A stretch of 64,000 bases of DNA from Artemia franciscana (lineage: Eukaryota; Arthropoda; Branchiopoda; Anostraca; Artemiidae): contig NC_088873.1 in assembly GCF_032884065.1 (NCBI RefSeq), positions 36,381,823-36,445,822 on the forward strand, given 5' to 3'. The notes under the pieces are model-generated. The model had not been told where the DNA came from. It was given only the letters and a program-made list of their open reading frames with translations, and ran no database searches. Below, one piece after another: positions 1-11,826 of the stretch. A program made the translations under genes and the position numbers. Numbering within the stretch: the first letter of the stretch is position 1; the number at the start of each line of letters is the position of its first letter.

Positions 1-255
1 GCTAATAGCAGTAGTAGTACTACTACTACTAGTGGTAGTATACACAGTGTTTTCTTATTAGCTTAACATACCCATCAGCATGATCTAAAAGTTGAAACCT
101 AATACTCTAAGCTGTTCTTTATTATATACTGCTGATACAGTCATTTGACAGCCTGTATAAGTATAGCATGTTTCAGTTTAATTTAACATGCATGCCAACA
201 TTATCTGAAATGTATCCTTAATTAACCTTGCCCTGAATCCAGCTTTCTAGGGGTA
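1..255. other. AT-rich leader, no gene seen
   Basis: The first 40 bases hold an imperfect TAG/TAC triplet tract. From about 95 to 180 the sequence (ending in ACTCTAAGC, then TTTGACAGCC and a GCATGTTT block) resembles the degenerate units seen around 47960-48900, so it is probably a decayed member of that repeat family. No coding signal was seen. Confidence 0.4.
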
Positions 256-330
256 ATGAAAGAAAGGTTGAGATGGTTAGGCTATATTCTGCAGATGAAG
301 GATGACATCTAGCTGCTTGTTATTCCTAAT
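256..330 (+). pseudogene. Relic of a LINE C-terminus
   Basis: Translation from the ATG at 256 gives MKERLRWLGYILQMKDDI before a stop. This matches the ERLRWLGHVLRMKDDR block that lies downstream of the reverse transcriptase in RTE-like LINEs, and a better preserved version is on the minus strand of this window near 10070-10030. Only about 20 residues are recognisable, so it is a short fossil fragment. The identification rests on that block alone. Confidence 0.5.
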
Positions 331-715
331 CAGGAGACTTTCATCTTAATACACTGCGCCTTTTTTTTTACAGCAATTGTAGTAGCAGCATTAGTATTAG
401 CCCCTATAAACAAGGGCCCTTTGGTTAGTTCAAAATCTGACAGTTCAAACTTAATGATGTAAGCCATGGTACAAGGTTTTATTATTGATACCATATTTAC
501 ATAACATATTAAATTCCTGACAGAGTCGGGAACAAATAACAGCTAACACGTAATTTTAATTAGTCATGCATCTACTAATATTCCGCTTATACATATATAT
601 TTAAAACAAAATATTTTAATTTTCTATTTCAAACTACCCTTAAGCTCACACACATCCATATAACAATATACACAGTCATATATGTACACATACTTATTAA
701 CTAATTACATCTTCA
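331..715. other. AT-rich sequence, probable LINE 3' flank
   Basis: This stretch lies 3' of the minus-strand LINE coding region that ends at 716, so part of it may be that element's 3' untranslated region. No separate feature was recognised. Confidence 0.3.
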
Positions 716-1605
716 TTAGGCATTTCTTAATTTATTTGTTTGTGTTGATATGGGAATAGACAAATTACAATTTTTACCAAACTTATTCCATAACTTAACT
801 AAACTATTTCTAAGTGAATAATGTGATCTCTTTAATTTAATTAGCAGCTGATAGACCATCCACTGCCTCCTGGACTGTCAACATGAATCCACCTCATCCA
901 ATACCTGTAACACCTTGGATTCATAAAAATATGCACCCAATATCTTCTTAAAATGCTGAACAGCCAAGAGAACTGACTGAAACATTACAAATGGTTAACT
1001 GGGAGGATACTCAATATAACATACATACTCTGAGTACTTGATTTGTTTAGTTACAAGACAGGAGATAGAGCATATTCTTTCAGTACCCATAATCATTTAT
1101 TCTGTTGTCTTTAGAGTGGCAGTAAGTTGCTCCTAAATGTATTTGAATAAGTAAGTGTCATTAATTAAGGTTAGAATGTACTAAGCTAAAATAGACAGAC
1201 CTCAATGGATTATAAGGTAAAATAAACTTCAGGTGACAAATCATTTCAACATTTCTGCTTAATTTCAACTGAAGATGGCTAATATGGTGCTTGAATGACA
1301 TGTTTTTATCAATGATAATTCCTAAGTAATGTACAAAGCTAGAACACTCAATACACACATTGTTTGAAGCCACAACTGACTGGAGTCCAGGACAAGAAGT
1401 TGAAGTCCAAGAGTAAATAATAAATTTTATCTTCTTAGAATTTGCCATCAGACAACTAGACTTAAACCACAACAGAATTCTATCAATTGACTGACATATA
1501 TTTAGCCGAAGTACCAGATCCTTGGGTCTAGAGACACTACACCCTTTATAATCAACAAACAGCACTGCAAGTCCTAGATCCTTTGACAACTCATTCAAGT
1601 CATTC
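716..1605 (-). pseudogene. LINE reverse transcriptase, C-terminal part
   Basis: This is the downstream portion of a minus-strand non-LTR retrotransposon split by the hAT element at 1614-3147. Reading down from 1607 gives MNDLNELSKDLGLAVLFVDY, the end of palm motif GxxLGPxLFxIYxNDL followed by a degenerate YADD-like block (FVDY). Further on, YLGIIIDKNMSFKHHI is the thumb motif. After the stop at 1161, coding traces continue in other frames, including YSLRNSLVKLWNKF near 820-770, the usual last conserved block of CR1/Jockey-type elements, ending with a stop at about 716. Stops, frameshifts and loss of the catalytic aspartates make it inactive. The group assignment (CR1/Jockey-like rather than RTE) is inferred. 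Confidence 0.75.
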
Positions 1606-1613
1606 ATATAAAT
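1606..1613. repeat. 8-bp target-site duplication, left copy
   Basis: ATATAAAT directly precedes the hAT terminal inverted repeat and is repeated at 3148-3155. Joining the flanks at one copy restores the LINE reading frame LIYMNDL, which confirms that this is the insertion point. Confidence 0.9.
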
Positions 1614-3147
1614 CAGTGGTTCTCAACCGGGGTCCACATGGACCCTAGGGGTCTATGTAATATTTCTGGGGGTCCACAGGCAAAACACAACAAATTGGGG
1701 GTCCACAATGATATTTTGGGGGTCCATGAAGAAAACCAACCCAGAACACTCTTTATTTTAAAAAATTCAATTTCTACTGTAATTTACTGTTCACTTTATA
1801 TTGTGTTCACCGTGTGATACACCCTTAACACTTAGTTGCAAAGAAAATGAGTGCATGTCTGCATGATGCCCTTACTGTTGTAATAAAAGTAGTTAGCCAT
1901 AGAAAACCAAATTCTCTCTAGGACCACCTTTTTTGTGAATCCTGTAAGCAAAATGGAGAAAAGTTTGGGTGGCTTGTATTACATACAGAGGTGAGATGGC
2001 TATCAAAGGGGAATTGTCTTAAGCGTTTCATTGTGCTTTGGGATTCCATTGTTTCCTTTCTTGCTGACACACAACTTGGAGCGAAACTGCTTGCAAATAA
2101 ATGTGATGTGTTTTACTTATCAGATATATTTGAAAAATTTAATTCACTTAATAAACTAGTAAAAGTGCTATTGCTACTTTTCTAAGGAAACTACAGCTGT
2201 ATAGGAATAATATCAGGCATTGTGCATTTCAACAGTTTCCTTGTTTGGCCTGTGTTAACAGTGATTTGCAAGATGAAGATCTTGCATTATATGGTGAATA
2301 TTTGGAAAATATACATGAAGATATGCAAACTTGGGTTGGTGACCTACTCAGGATGGATATACTGATTTGGGTTTCAATTCCTTTTGAAGTTAATGTTGCC
2401 GAAATAGACATATCTTTGCAAGAGCTCCTCAACGAAATACAAAGTGATGAAATAATGCATGCAAACTTCAAAGATCACCAAGTACAATATATGGAAAACA
2501 AATGATATTGCTACAAAGTACCCTTTGCTCTGGGATAAAGCGCAGCTCTACGTTATTGCTTTTCCTACATTTTATCTTGTTGAAGCGGGATTTAGTCGTG
2601 TTTCTCAAATGTTATCAAAAGATTGCAATAGACTTGACATTGTGAAAAGGGGTGATCTTTCACTATCATTAACATCAAATGAACCAAATATGAATAAACT
2701 CGCCAAGAAGAATCAATCACAGGGATCTCACTGAATAAACATGCAGTTTCCTTTTTTTTTAATCACACACTTAATTTCAACTCCTTTTTTATCCAGTTTA
2801 CATAATGTTGAGGTGAATTAAACTGCCTGAGGAGCTCTACTCTCCATGAGCTTGTGTTGCTTACCCATGGAAGAAACATTGTAATATTGTAGTTATTATC
2901 ACAATAATAGTAATAATAATAATAATAATTATTATTATTATTAGTAGAATATTTTATTTGTATTAAATGTAGTTTTCATTTAAAAGTAAAGCTTAATTGT
3001 ATACTATTTCTTTGATAATTAAAACCTTAAAATTTATATTAGTGAAGAATAGAAAATTGTTCTTATTTCCAATAGCTATGAAGGGGTCCACCAAGATAAA
3101 AAGAAGGGAACAGGGGTCCATGGTTAAAAAAAGGTTGAGAACCACCA
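1614..3147 (+). mobile_element. hAT (Charlie-like) DNA transposon, decayed
   Basis: The 1534-bp element starts CAGTGGTTCTCAACC and ends GGTTGAGAACCACCA, an imperfect inverted match, between 8-bp ATATAAAT duplications; both traits are diagnostic of hAT elements. The subterminal regions hold repeats of GGGGTCCA in the same orientation (around 1634, 1670, 1700 and 1730 on the left; 3085 and 3115 on the right), plausible transposase-binding sites. Inside are fragments of a Charlie-type transposase. An AT triplet microsatellite lies at 2905-2945. The 5' part of the transposase, including most of the catalytic region, is missing, so the copy is internally deleted and non-autonomous. Confidence 0.92.
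1991..2734 (+). pseudogene. hAT transposase remnant with C-terminal dimerisation domain
   Basis: Three overlapping frames cover the 3' half of a hAT transposase. The first (1991-2185) begins RWLSKGNCLKRFIVLWDSI, the block typical of the Charlie/ZBED5-like group. The second (2245-2505) carries the linker before the dimerisation domain. The third (2459-2734) holds YPLLWDKAQLYVIAFPTFYL then EAGFSRV and NRLDIVKRGDLSLSLT, the hAT C-terminal dimerisation domain, ending GSH before the stop. At least two frameshifts separate them, and the N-terminal BED finger and first catalytic residues are absent. The family identity is secure from the motifs; activity is excluded. Confidence 0.88.
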
Positions 3148-3790
3148 ATATAAATCAAGAAAAGCAAGGGGTTACAGGTCCTTGAGGAACCCCAATGTTG
3201 TTCAACTGCTGCACTGTTCTTTATGTGGAGTCACCATTGAGACTGAATTGTTTGTAAGTACAACACAATTAAAGAGCAGGCTGGTCCTCTTATCCCATAA
3301 TGATGTAGTTTATGTTCCAAAATACAATGACAGATTGCATCAAATGCTTTTTTGATGTCAAAAACCACAGTTGCTGGAATATCTCCCTTATCTACAAAAT
3401 CATGAATAGACAATGTAACAACTAAAACTGCAAGTTGGATAGAATGGTTTCTCCTGAAACCAAATTGTGACTTGAAAGAAATTTATCTTCCCTAGAAACA
3501 AAACCAAACAATTATATTAACAACATTCAATAACTTTAGAAAAAGCCAATAAAATGAAAATTGGACAATAGTTATTTGTATCATTTGAATCACCTCCCAT
3601 ATGCAATGCAGCTTAAAGCAACCAGGGAATTTTCTGTACTTAAAACGAAGATTAATAATGTGAGCTAAGCACTCTGCAGTTTCTGGCATAATTGTCTTCA
3701 GTAAATATGTACTAGATCCATCTGGCCCTTCTGACTTTCCATTTTTCAAAAGCCTGGGAATTACCAGTAATTCTGAAGCCAACAAAGAAG
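3148..3790 (-). pseudogene. LINE reverse transcriptase, N-terminal part
   Basis: This is the upstream half of the LINE split by the hAT element. Reading the minus strand from 3785: NGKSEGPDGSSTYLLK is the fingers motif (normally KxxGPDGIxxxLLK). VVFDIKKAFDAI near 3375-3340 is the catalytic motif A region (xDxxKAFDxxxH). HHYGIRG follows, and IGVPQGPVTP at 3215-3185 is motif B (GVPQGSxLGP), running into the hAT target duplication. The fingers and motif A frames are separated by a frameshift and degenerate sequence around 3420-3560. Motif A keeps both aspartates, but the whole is inactive. Confidence 0.8.
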
Positions 3791-5445
3791 AAGAAATATT
3801 GATAGGTCATTTGATGGAGGTAAATACTTCTTGAAATCATTATCTACAGCTGACTACAATATAGATGTTGGTGCTGAAGTCATTTCACCAATAGTAGCAA
3901 AGTGGCAGTTAAGTAGTGCTAATTACTTATTTTTTCCCCTTCATGGTTGTTCAATCTATTGCTGTCATATCTTTGGGGATTTAATTTTGTTTTGTCTGAT
4001 TCAGACAATAATTAATTAATTTTCATGTCTTTTTTGGCAGCCCTTCTACCAAAAATTTCTGAGAAATTACTGTTACATCCTTTTGGCAGTCTACAAGCTC
4101 ATAGTTCATTATGATTTAGTTCAACATCACCAAAACACTCCTTGACAGATTCACTTTAACACCCTTATCTTCACTAATAGCAATAGTATTTGCAGCAGTA
4201 TACACATAGCACCACTGGTATTTTCTACATGCCACTCAACCCACACTGAAAGCTTCAACTTAATGCCACAAACCATTCCTAGGCATTACTGATGTGTTTT
4301 CTTGACAACCTTGTGTCATGCAACACTAGCAACCTTGTGTTGTGTTGTCAACCTTGGGCTTGTTGCTATTTTGGAAAGTCATTGAGTTAAGTCATTTCTA
4401 GACTGAATCTAGAGCCAAGAATGTTCTCTGGGAAGGTGCCATCAAACTAATATCTTTACCTGCTCCTTAATTTTTGGGCTATATTGATGTAGCCCTAGAA
4501 ATGTAGCCCATATTTCTAATGTTACATAGATGATAGAATGACATAGGTAATAAAACATATTCAACTCAAATTTTGGATTTACTGTTTTTTAAACATTATC
4601 AATGTCTTTTTCTTACCCTCAATGGCTCCCATGAGAGCCCTATCCTGACATACTATTGGGGTTGGTAGCAATTTAAGAAATAGATCTTTGACAACAATAT
4701 GAATCAACCAAAAGGAAAAATGTCAATAATTAAATGTATTCCTTCTACTGATGAGTTAGCAGTTACAATGGAGTTCCAAAAAAGTGACAGATGAAATGAT
4801 TATGAACAGCTCAATGTACAGACAAGCCCATAACCAGTATATAAAAAGTTATCTCTATGATTTGTTGCTTTCTCTATATAGGAAAAAATGCAGTATAATG
4901 TCTTTTGTATGACATTTAGTGTATCATCCCTTGCTTTTGATGTTCAAGTTTAACTTTTAGACCCAATTCTTCAAGAACAACTCCTTAAATGCAAGGGTCA
5001 TCTCATTAGAATAAGAAGCTTTTTTAAAGTAATAAAAATATTTAGACCAACAAAGGACAGAGAAGAGAACAGTCCCCCTTATACATGGAATTATTTCTGT
5101 TCATTCCAAGTATTGATATTGCTCCTTACTTTCAGTTGAAGAAGCTTCTTTTTTTTAAATCTGCAAATAAAATGTTCAATTACAAACTTTATCAGCACAG
5201 ATGTTGTTTAGCCTGTGAAGTGCTGTATCTGCACATTGTGTCAAGGAGGATGGGGAGGAATTAAAGTTTGGGCTGCATCTGTATATTATGGACAGGAGGT
5301 ACCAAATTGCCTCTCTCCCCAAATTGTACAATTAATATTGAGCCATGGCAGCACTTGTAATAAACCAATAGCTAGTAATTTGTGTGATTAGAATGAAAGA
5401 GGGCCAAAGAAGACCTGTAACTATTTCAATGATCTCCCCAAATAG
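3791..5445. other. Unassigned AT-rich sequence
   Basis: No coding region, transposon end or tandem repeat was recognised. Short frames here lack known motifs and codon bias. Confidence 0.3.
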
Positions 5446-6093
5446 CCAATGTGGTAAAATTCTAATTGATTGACTTCTTGCTATCTCAGAAAGGGGTTAG
5501 GTTAGGAAAATGAAACTTTCAGGGATTGGTCTATAGGCTAAAGTATGTCCTGGGAAGGTATTTTGAAGTACCTACCTCTACTCCTTCTCCCTCTAGAGGG
5601 CCCTGACCTTTGATGACCTTCAAAAATATGTGTGTTATAAAAGTGAAACCTTGCAAAATAGATCTTCCACTTGAATAAAGTACAACAAAATTGTTTTCAG
5701 CTTCACAACTTTGCTAACCCCAATTTATAAAGTTTTAAAGATATGCAAATACATTTCCTAAATTTTGAAAAGAAAAAAAAAAACATTGATATGGCTCAGA
5801 ATTCTACTCAAATAACAGGAATTGCATTTTCAGAACTAAAGGCAGAGAAAAAACAACTGGTAACTGAAAATTAAGGTAAAATGTTGTTTTGTCAAAATTT
5901 CAATAGGTATAGACCTGTCATGTAGGCAAATTTCAGGGCTCTCTAGAGGGAGAAGGAGTGGAGGTGGGTACTTTAAAACACCTTCCTGGGATATACTTTA
6001 GCCTGTAGACCTATTCCTGAAAGTTTCATTTTCCTAACCTAACCCCTTTCTGAGATAGCAAGAAGTCACTCAACTAGAATTTTACCACCAATG
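5446..6093. mobile_element. 636-bp element with long inverted repeats (MITE/foldback)
   Basis: The element spans 5452-6087. Its first and last 150-160 bp are inverted copies of each other, beginning TGGTAAAATTCTA and including GGGGTTAGGTTAGG and TCCCTCTAGAG. CCAATG occurs at 5446-5451 and again at 6088-6093, a 6-bp target duplication. The interior has no reading frame. Related truncated copies lie at about 35985-36383, 43470-43870 and 50484-50912, with matching end sequence. This is a non-autonomous element; no autonomous partner was seen. Confidence 0.85.
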
Positions 6094-7384
6094 TTTTTGG
6101 ACTCAGATACACATCTTACACTTTTTTTACACCCCTCCCCCCTGCCCTAATTTGCATGCCTGATTTTGAAATTCATTTGTGTAAGTTTTGTCACAGTAAA
6201 GAAAGCCTCTTTAAATAGCTTATGAGGGCCATTGAAAGTCTTGTCTAGGTCTAAATTGTTCAAAATCTGGGAGTAGTTAGGCCACAATCTTCAATATAAA
6301 CCAAAAGAACCTGCAGAGAAGGAAACATGTTAAGAAAACAATACATACTTCATAATATGCAGAATAATCATAACTAACACACCTTGCATGCACCTCCACT
6401 ATGCTTTACCCCCCCCCCCCCTGGCCCCCTAATATGCAAATATAGCCTATAGCCCAAATTATGTTTCCAATCTATTCTGCCACCTATGTTTCTGGTTTTT
6501 GTTTTGTTACAGTTGATTTTTTGGCCAAACCCAGAAGGATTAACATTAGGTTATAATTTCCTCAAGGGGCAACACTAGCCTACTCAAGTTGTCATTAAAA
6601 AGGCATCAACTTTTACCCTAGCCAAAAGCTATTGTCAACTAGCCCATAAATTTCCTTAAACAATACAGGATAAAACACTAACCCTTGGAAGCCGAAGTAG
6701 AAACTGATTCTCCAATTCACCAGACACATCTACTTCTTTTTGATACATTTCGACTGAACTTTAGCTTTTCTTATATTCTTCTTCTTCATTGAAAATCTAA
6801 GTTTTATATATCAGCGTTGACAATGCTTAAAGAAACATATTAGATTCTCAACTAATATTGCGCCAACAACTGCAAGTTTTATCGTCTGATGCAGTATTTA
6901 TCGTTTATCGTTTTGCTGCTCTTGTCGCTTTGCGATGTTTGCCGGTAGTTATTGTTTGGCAGTAAAAAAAAAAACTCAAGATGACAGTAAAAATAACACA
7001 AGAAAATAGCGACCGCATAACTTGAAATATAAACAATGCTTCAATAGACCTTCTCAGCTTCACACAATAGACATCCTAAACCATAAAAAGCATTTAGAAA
7101 AGGGTTTATTGGAATTTTCTGAAAGACTTTTCAAAACTAGTCAATGGTTTAAATCCTTTGTTTGAAATTTTGGACATCAAAGCGCATAATGGATAAAAAA
7201 AAGTATGCCAGTAACGTAGTATCAACAGTTTACAATTATCTATCGAATGAGTAACAAACGTCAAAAGCAACAAAAACAAAATTTCATCAAACATTCTTGA
7301 TTGTGGCCAATATCCTAGGGTTCTAAGGGTTACAAGACTAGGCTACCCATTCATTCCTAGGCCTAACCGTATCAGACAGAGAAA
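6094..7384. other. Unassigned sequence with a poly-C tract
   Basis: Nothing recognisable as a gene. A C-run lies near 6410-6422. A short minus-strand frame at 7106-7294 has no recognisable motif. Confidence 0.3.
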
Positions 7385-7691
7385 CAGTGGTGTAATTTTG
7401 TCAAAATTTGGGGGGGGGAAGTTGGAGCCAATTTTCCCAAATCAAGTGAAAATTATAGCGAAAACTGAAGTTTGAGTCATATATTATCGTAAAGGCAAAG
7501 ATATACTTAAGAAAATTCACTTGTTTTTTCTGGATAATTGAATTATACAGACTTATCTTAATTTTAACAAATTTTTTTGCAAAAACTAAATTTTAGCTGG
7601 GGAAGGGGGAGGGGAAACTGAGTCCTGGGGGGAAAACTTGGGCCTGGAAGGGGCAGTTTTCCCCTCTGCCCCATGGCAAATTACGCCCCTG
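7385..7691. mobile_element. 307-bp hAT-like MITE
   Basis: It begins CAGTGGTGTAATTTTG and its reverse strand begins CAGGGGCGTAATTTG, a terminal inverted repeat of the hAT CAG type. The flanking 8-mers CAGAGAAA and CGGAGATA agree at 6 of 8 positions, consistent with a decayed 8-bp duplication. The interior has G-rich strings and no reading frame. Confidence 0.6.
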
Positions 7692-8282
7692 CGGAGATAC
7701 CTTTAAGTTGGTAAGAATCACTTAAACTCAGCAACCACTATTCACATCTTTAGCATCGACGTAGTGGGTGATGTAATCAGGTGAAAATCCTGGTTTTTCC
7801 TGATATAACTAAGCAGTTAAAAGTGGCGTTCTTTTGTCTTGTACATATCAGAAAAAAGATTATAGATAAAATGAGTTTGGTTATTTTCTGTCTGAAATTC
7901 CAATTTAGGTCTTTTACGAAGTTAAATGCGCCAGGAGGGCAAGGGTAAGCCTAAGAACTAGTAAAACCTGATTTTCTCACACTGTAGTGGCTTTTCTCGG
8001 ATTGCTGGTTGCTTTAAAACTTTGCCTATGGAAGAATGAAGTCAAGAAAATACCGCTAATCCAAATATCAAGGTTCGACAACTTGCCTAGACAACTATCA
8101 AGTGCCTATATGTTTAAGAATTCAGTGTTCTTTCAATTCCATAAGCTTTTGCAATACTAGCGTCTCATAGGTCCATTTCAGGGTGATGACACAGAGTTTA
8201 GAGGGCGTAAGAAAAGCTTTACAGTCATTTTCACTTACGTCCCGAGTTTAAATGCGACTAATGAAGTAAAGTATTAATTTTG
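7692..8282. other. Unassigned sequence before the LINE
   Basis: No motif was recognised. It may include 5' parts of the LINE that follows, too decayed to read. Confidence 0.25.
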
Positions 8283-9785
8283 TGGTGACCTGAAACGATT
8301 TCTGACACAAGTTCTGTTCCCAGACTTCCCCGTTCTTGCTAGTGATTGGAGTACCACAGCTGGACCGAAACATAACGCAAATCAGTTTGTAATTGGTCCT
8401 TACGGCTTAGTAAAAAATTGTGATAGTGATGAAAGGTTCATCTTTCACCACTCTTGTAATGAACTTGGGCATTTGCGACACGATGTTTCAGCACAAGTAA
8501 AGCGGTTCAATTATTTGATACTCTAATGACGGACTTAACAAGGAATATTTCCATTCAAAGACCACACTGGCTATACATGATGTATGAAGCAAAGAAAAAA
8601 ATAACAAAAAAAAAGGTAAAGAGGATGAGGGTAGTATTAACCAGTAAAAAAAAATACGAATCGAAAATAAGCAGACATCTCGACAAAGACTTCCGCCAAG
8701 TCGTCTTCAGCGCAAAAAAAAACAAACAAACAAACCAAACAAACAAACAAATTCTAACCTTTTGAAGTAAACACCACGAGAGGAGAAGAGACACAGAATC
8801 AAATCCAGCCAGATTAAATGAAAAACGATTCAGTATTTGGATTGGAGAAAAGTTCTGCTTATCCATCAAGCACAGAAGCCATATACCCCCTCAGCCAGTT
8901 CACTCACTGGATCAGCCAAGAAACATTAAGTTACCCAACAAGTGTCGAGCGTCCTGATCTTAAATAGAGCGCAAGAACCAAAGAGCAGAAGTTAAGACAT
9001 CTTTCACAATGCACCAGCAAAGCTACTGGAGGATATGTCAGATTCCATGGAAGCAGCATCTAAGGCACACTACGCCCATAAGCTCTACCAATTACTAAAG
9101 AAGACTACAGGAAGGAAGCAACATATCTCTGATACCATCCACCTGAAGAAAAGGCACATCATAACGGACCTATCTGTGAGAAAATTGAGGCGGAAGGAAT
9201 ATTTTCAAAAACTTCTGAAGTCGTCCCATCGTTTGCACTCCCCTTCAAGTCTTCCTTCAAGGTTCCTCTGAGAACCTTATGGAGTTTGTCCGGAACTCCC
9301 TGATATCGATGAAACCAAGAAAGCTATTCGGTCACTGAACAATAGGCCTCCAGGTGACGATGGTCTACCTCCAGAACTATATAAAGCTGGTGATGAGGTT
9401 GTCGCAGTTAAGCTCAGCCCACTGTTAGATCAAAATTGGACCTAACAGAATTTTCCAACGGATTGGAAAGTTTCAGCCCTTCTTCATCTCTTTAAAAAGG
9501 AGTGACGAGTCAGAGCTTAAGAATTGCCGTAGAATTACTCTCACTGATGTAGCAGCAGTTGTTTGTCATTCTTCCCCTGAATAGATGTAAACAGGTCCGA
9601 GAAGAGAGAATGAGGAAAGAAAAAAACTGGCTTCCAAACCAGGGTTTCTTGTATTGATCCAATTTTTTTCCCTGGGCTGCTGTTTCAGCGTTTTTGTAAA
9701 TACAGTTTGCCACTGAGACTTATTTTCATTGATTTCATAGCAGGCTTGTATTCCGTCGAACGAAAAGCTCTGTGACGTATCATAC
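8283..9785 (+). pseudogene. RTE-like LINE, endonuclease and start of reverse transcriptase
   Basis: The first part of a plus-strand non-LTR element interrupted by a second LINE. From 8283 an open frame to 8525 reads LASDWSTTAGPKH and ends near FHHSCNELGHL, matching the AGDFNARVG and NGERLLxF region of the APE endonuclease with the catalytic residues altered. The frame at 9035-9271 (HKLYQLLKKTTGRK, HIITDLSVRKLRRKEYFQKLL) is the linker before the reverse transcriptase. Around 9300-9420, TKKAIRSLNNRPPGDDGLP and PELYKAG are the fingers motif; FPTDWKVSALLHLF follows. AGLYSVERKAL near 9742-9775 is decayed motif A (AFDSVDRxAL). Many stops and frameshifts are present. The 8526-8765 stretch has an AAAC microsatellite at 8710-8755. 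Confidence 0.8.
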
Positions 9786-11826
9786 TAACTACTACTAATA
9801 ACTCACTGCAGCACCAAGCCGCCTGAGGCCAACACAGCTACGCACGCTCCTCCTCCAACCTAATCTATTTAAAGCCTCCCTCTTTACACCCTCCCACGAA
9901 GTTCCCATTTCCTTTAAATCTTTATTTATGGCATCCTCCCAACCCAGACAAGGACGACCTGCTTTTCGTGTAGCCCCAGACGGTTGGCCAAAAAGGACAA
10001 TCTTCGGTAATCTGTCATCCTTCATCCGTAGAACGTGGCCTAGCCATCTCAACCTTTCTGTCATTATAGCCCCAGAAAGCGGGATTGAACCACACTTTTC
10101 GTACAACCTACTCTTTGAAATACGGTTAGTCAGCCGGGTACCCAGAACAATCCGTAGGCAATTTCTCTGGAAAACATCTAGTAAATTTTCATCTGCTTTT
10201 CGGAGTGCCCAAGCTTCAGAGCCATATTTGACCACTGTCATCACTGTAGCTTCCAATATTCTAATCTTGGTTTGTAGACTTATCTTTCTATTCTTCCAAA
10301 CATTTTTTTAACTGTGAAAATACACCCTGAGCCTTAGCTATTCTACTTTTAACATCTTCACTGCTCCCACCATCTTTACTAATAATACTACCAAGGTAAC
10401 TGAAGCTCCCAACCTGATCAATCTTTTAGTTACCTAATGTCACCTGTTCATCTTCACTTATTCCTAGCCTTAGTGACTTAGTCTTCTTAACATTAATTTT
10501 CAAGCCTATTTTAGCACCCTGAACTCGCAAAACCTCTAAAAATTCATTCATTTTGCTCACACTTTCATCTAATATGCTTAAATCATCTGCATAATCTAAG
10601 TCCAGGAGCGTTCTTCCTCCCCATTTGATTCCATGGTCTCCAATTGCCTTTCCTGTGCTCCTTAAGACGAAGTCCATCAAAATGATCCATATAAAGGGGG
10701 ATAGAACACAACCCTGCTTAACTCCTGATTTAATACAAAACCAGTTACTAATCTCATTTCCTACCTTAACCGCAGCAGTATTATTCTCGTACATAGCACA
10801 AATCACTTTAATGTATTGTTCTGGTATACCATATAACGATAAGACCTTTGTTAACGCTCTTCTATCAACAGAATCGAAAGCTTGCTCATAATCGATAAAA
10901 CTGAGGACCAAAGGTGTTTGACAACGAAGGGACTTCTCAATTATTAACCTAAGAGTGAAAACATGGTCTGCACATCCTCTACCTTTTCTAAAACCGCATT
11001 GTTCCTCCCTTAAAACTTTGTCTACAGCATGTCTCAGTCTAAAAAGTATCATATTACTCAGTAATTTGCTACCTACAGAGACGAGACTAATGCCTCGATA
11101 ATTACGACACTCACTCTTGTCACCTTACTTATACAGTGGTTTAATTAAGGTTTTCCTAAAATCATTGGGTACTTCCCCTCTTTCAAAAATCATGTTCATA
11201 ATCTTCAATAGCTTATTCCTAACCTCAGAGCCACCATATTTAAGAAACTCATTAATCATACTATCAGCACCTGGGGCCTTATCATTTTTTAATCCTTTTA
11301 GTACTGTCGCTAATTCTTCCTCACTAAACAAATCTTCCTTCAAATCCAAGGTATCACAAACTTTTTCATTTTCATCTATATCTTTTCCTGCAACTGTATC
11401 TCGGTTTAGCACATTCTCAAAATGTTCCACCCATCTTTCTTTAACTTTTTCCTTATCACTAATTGTGGCCCCATTTCTATCTTTAACCGGGACTAGTCCG
11501 GATTGGCTATTCCCTTTCAATTTATTAACATGCCAGTATAATGTTTTACTATTATGCCGTCTAGCCGCATCTTCCAGATCCTCAGCAATTTTATCCATGG
11601 CCTCCACTTCACATCTCCTTAGTTCATATTTTAATCCTTTCTCCACTTTCTGTACATCCCTTTTGTTTTCATACGACCTATCACTCAGATAATTCTTATA
11701 CAAACCCCGTCTACTCTCTATTAAACCTAAAGCTTTTTCGCTAATATTCCTAGTTGCAGTCTTAGCACTCTTCCCTAGGACGCCATCAGCAACTTCACAA
11801 ATTGTAGAAGAGACTTTAATGTCTTA
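9786..11826 (-). mobile_element. RTE-like LINE inserted inside another LINE
   Basis: A 5'-truncated, minus-strand non-LTR element of about 2 kb lies within the plus-strand LINE. Its 5' truncation is near 11826, where coding sequence (DIKVSSTICEVADGVLGKS) begins abruptly. Its 3' end is near 9786, with a short GTTATTAGTAGTAGTTAGT tail. The host LINE resumes on the far side with LEPLDTYYKGTQIRIRAYGG, in line with its frame before the break. No clear target duplication was found. Confidence 0.85.
9795..11826 (-). pseudogene. Reverse transcriptase of the nested LINE
   Basis: Nearly continuous reverse transcriptase in minus orientation. The 11703-11125 segment covers the linker and fingers (LKNDKAPGADSMINEFLK). 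One in-frame stop (after PLYK) separates it from 11052-10426, with GISLVSVGSKLLSN, REEQCGFRKGRG, SFIDYEQAFDSVDRRAL (motif A), SGVKQGCVLSPFIWI (motif B), LDYADDLSIL (catalytic YADD, motif C) and GLKINVKKTKSL. A second in-frame stop follows VTLGN, then SYLGSIISKDGG, then a frameshift at an A-run near 10310. The C-terminus at 10256-9795 has YGSEAWALRK, ERLRWLGHVLRM and AGRPCLGWEDAI. Only two nonsense changes and one frameshift make this the youngest LINE in the window. The style matches RTE-related elements; clade not resolved. Confidence 0.92.

Noticed and set aside
9928-11692. Plus-strand frames opposite the nested LINE
   Set aside because: They are antisense to a clear reverse transcriptase and have no motifs of their own.
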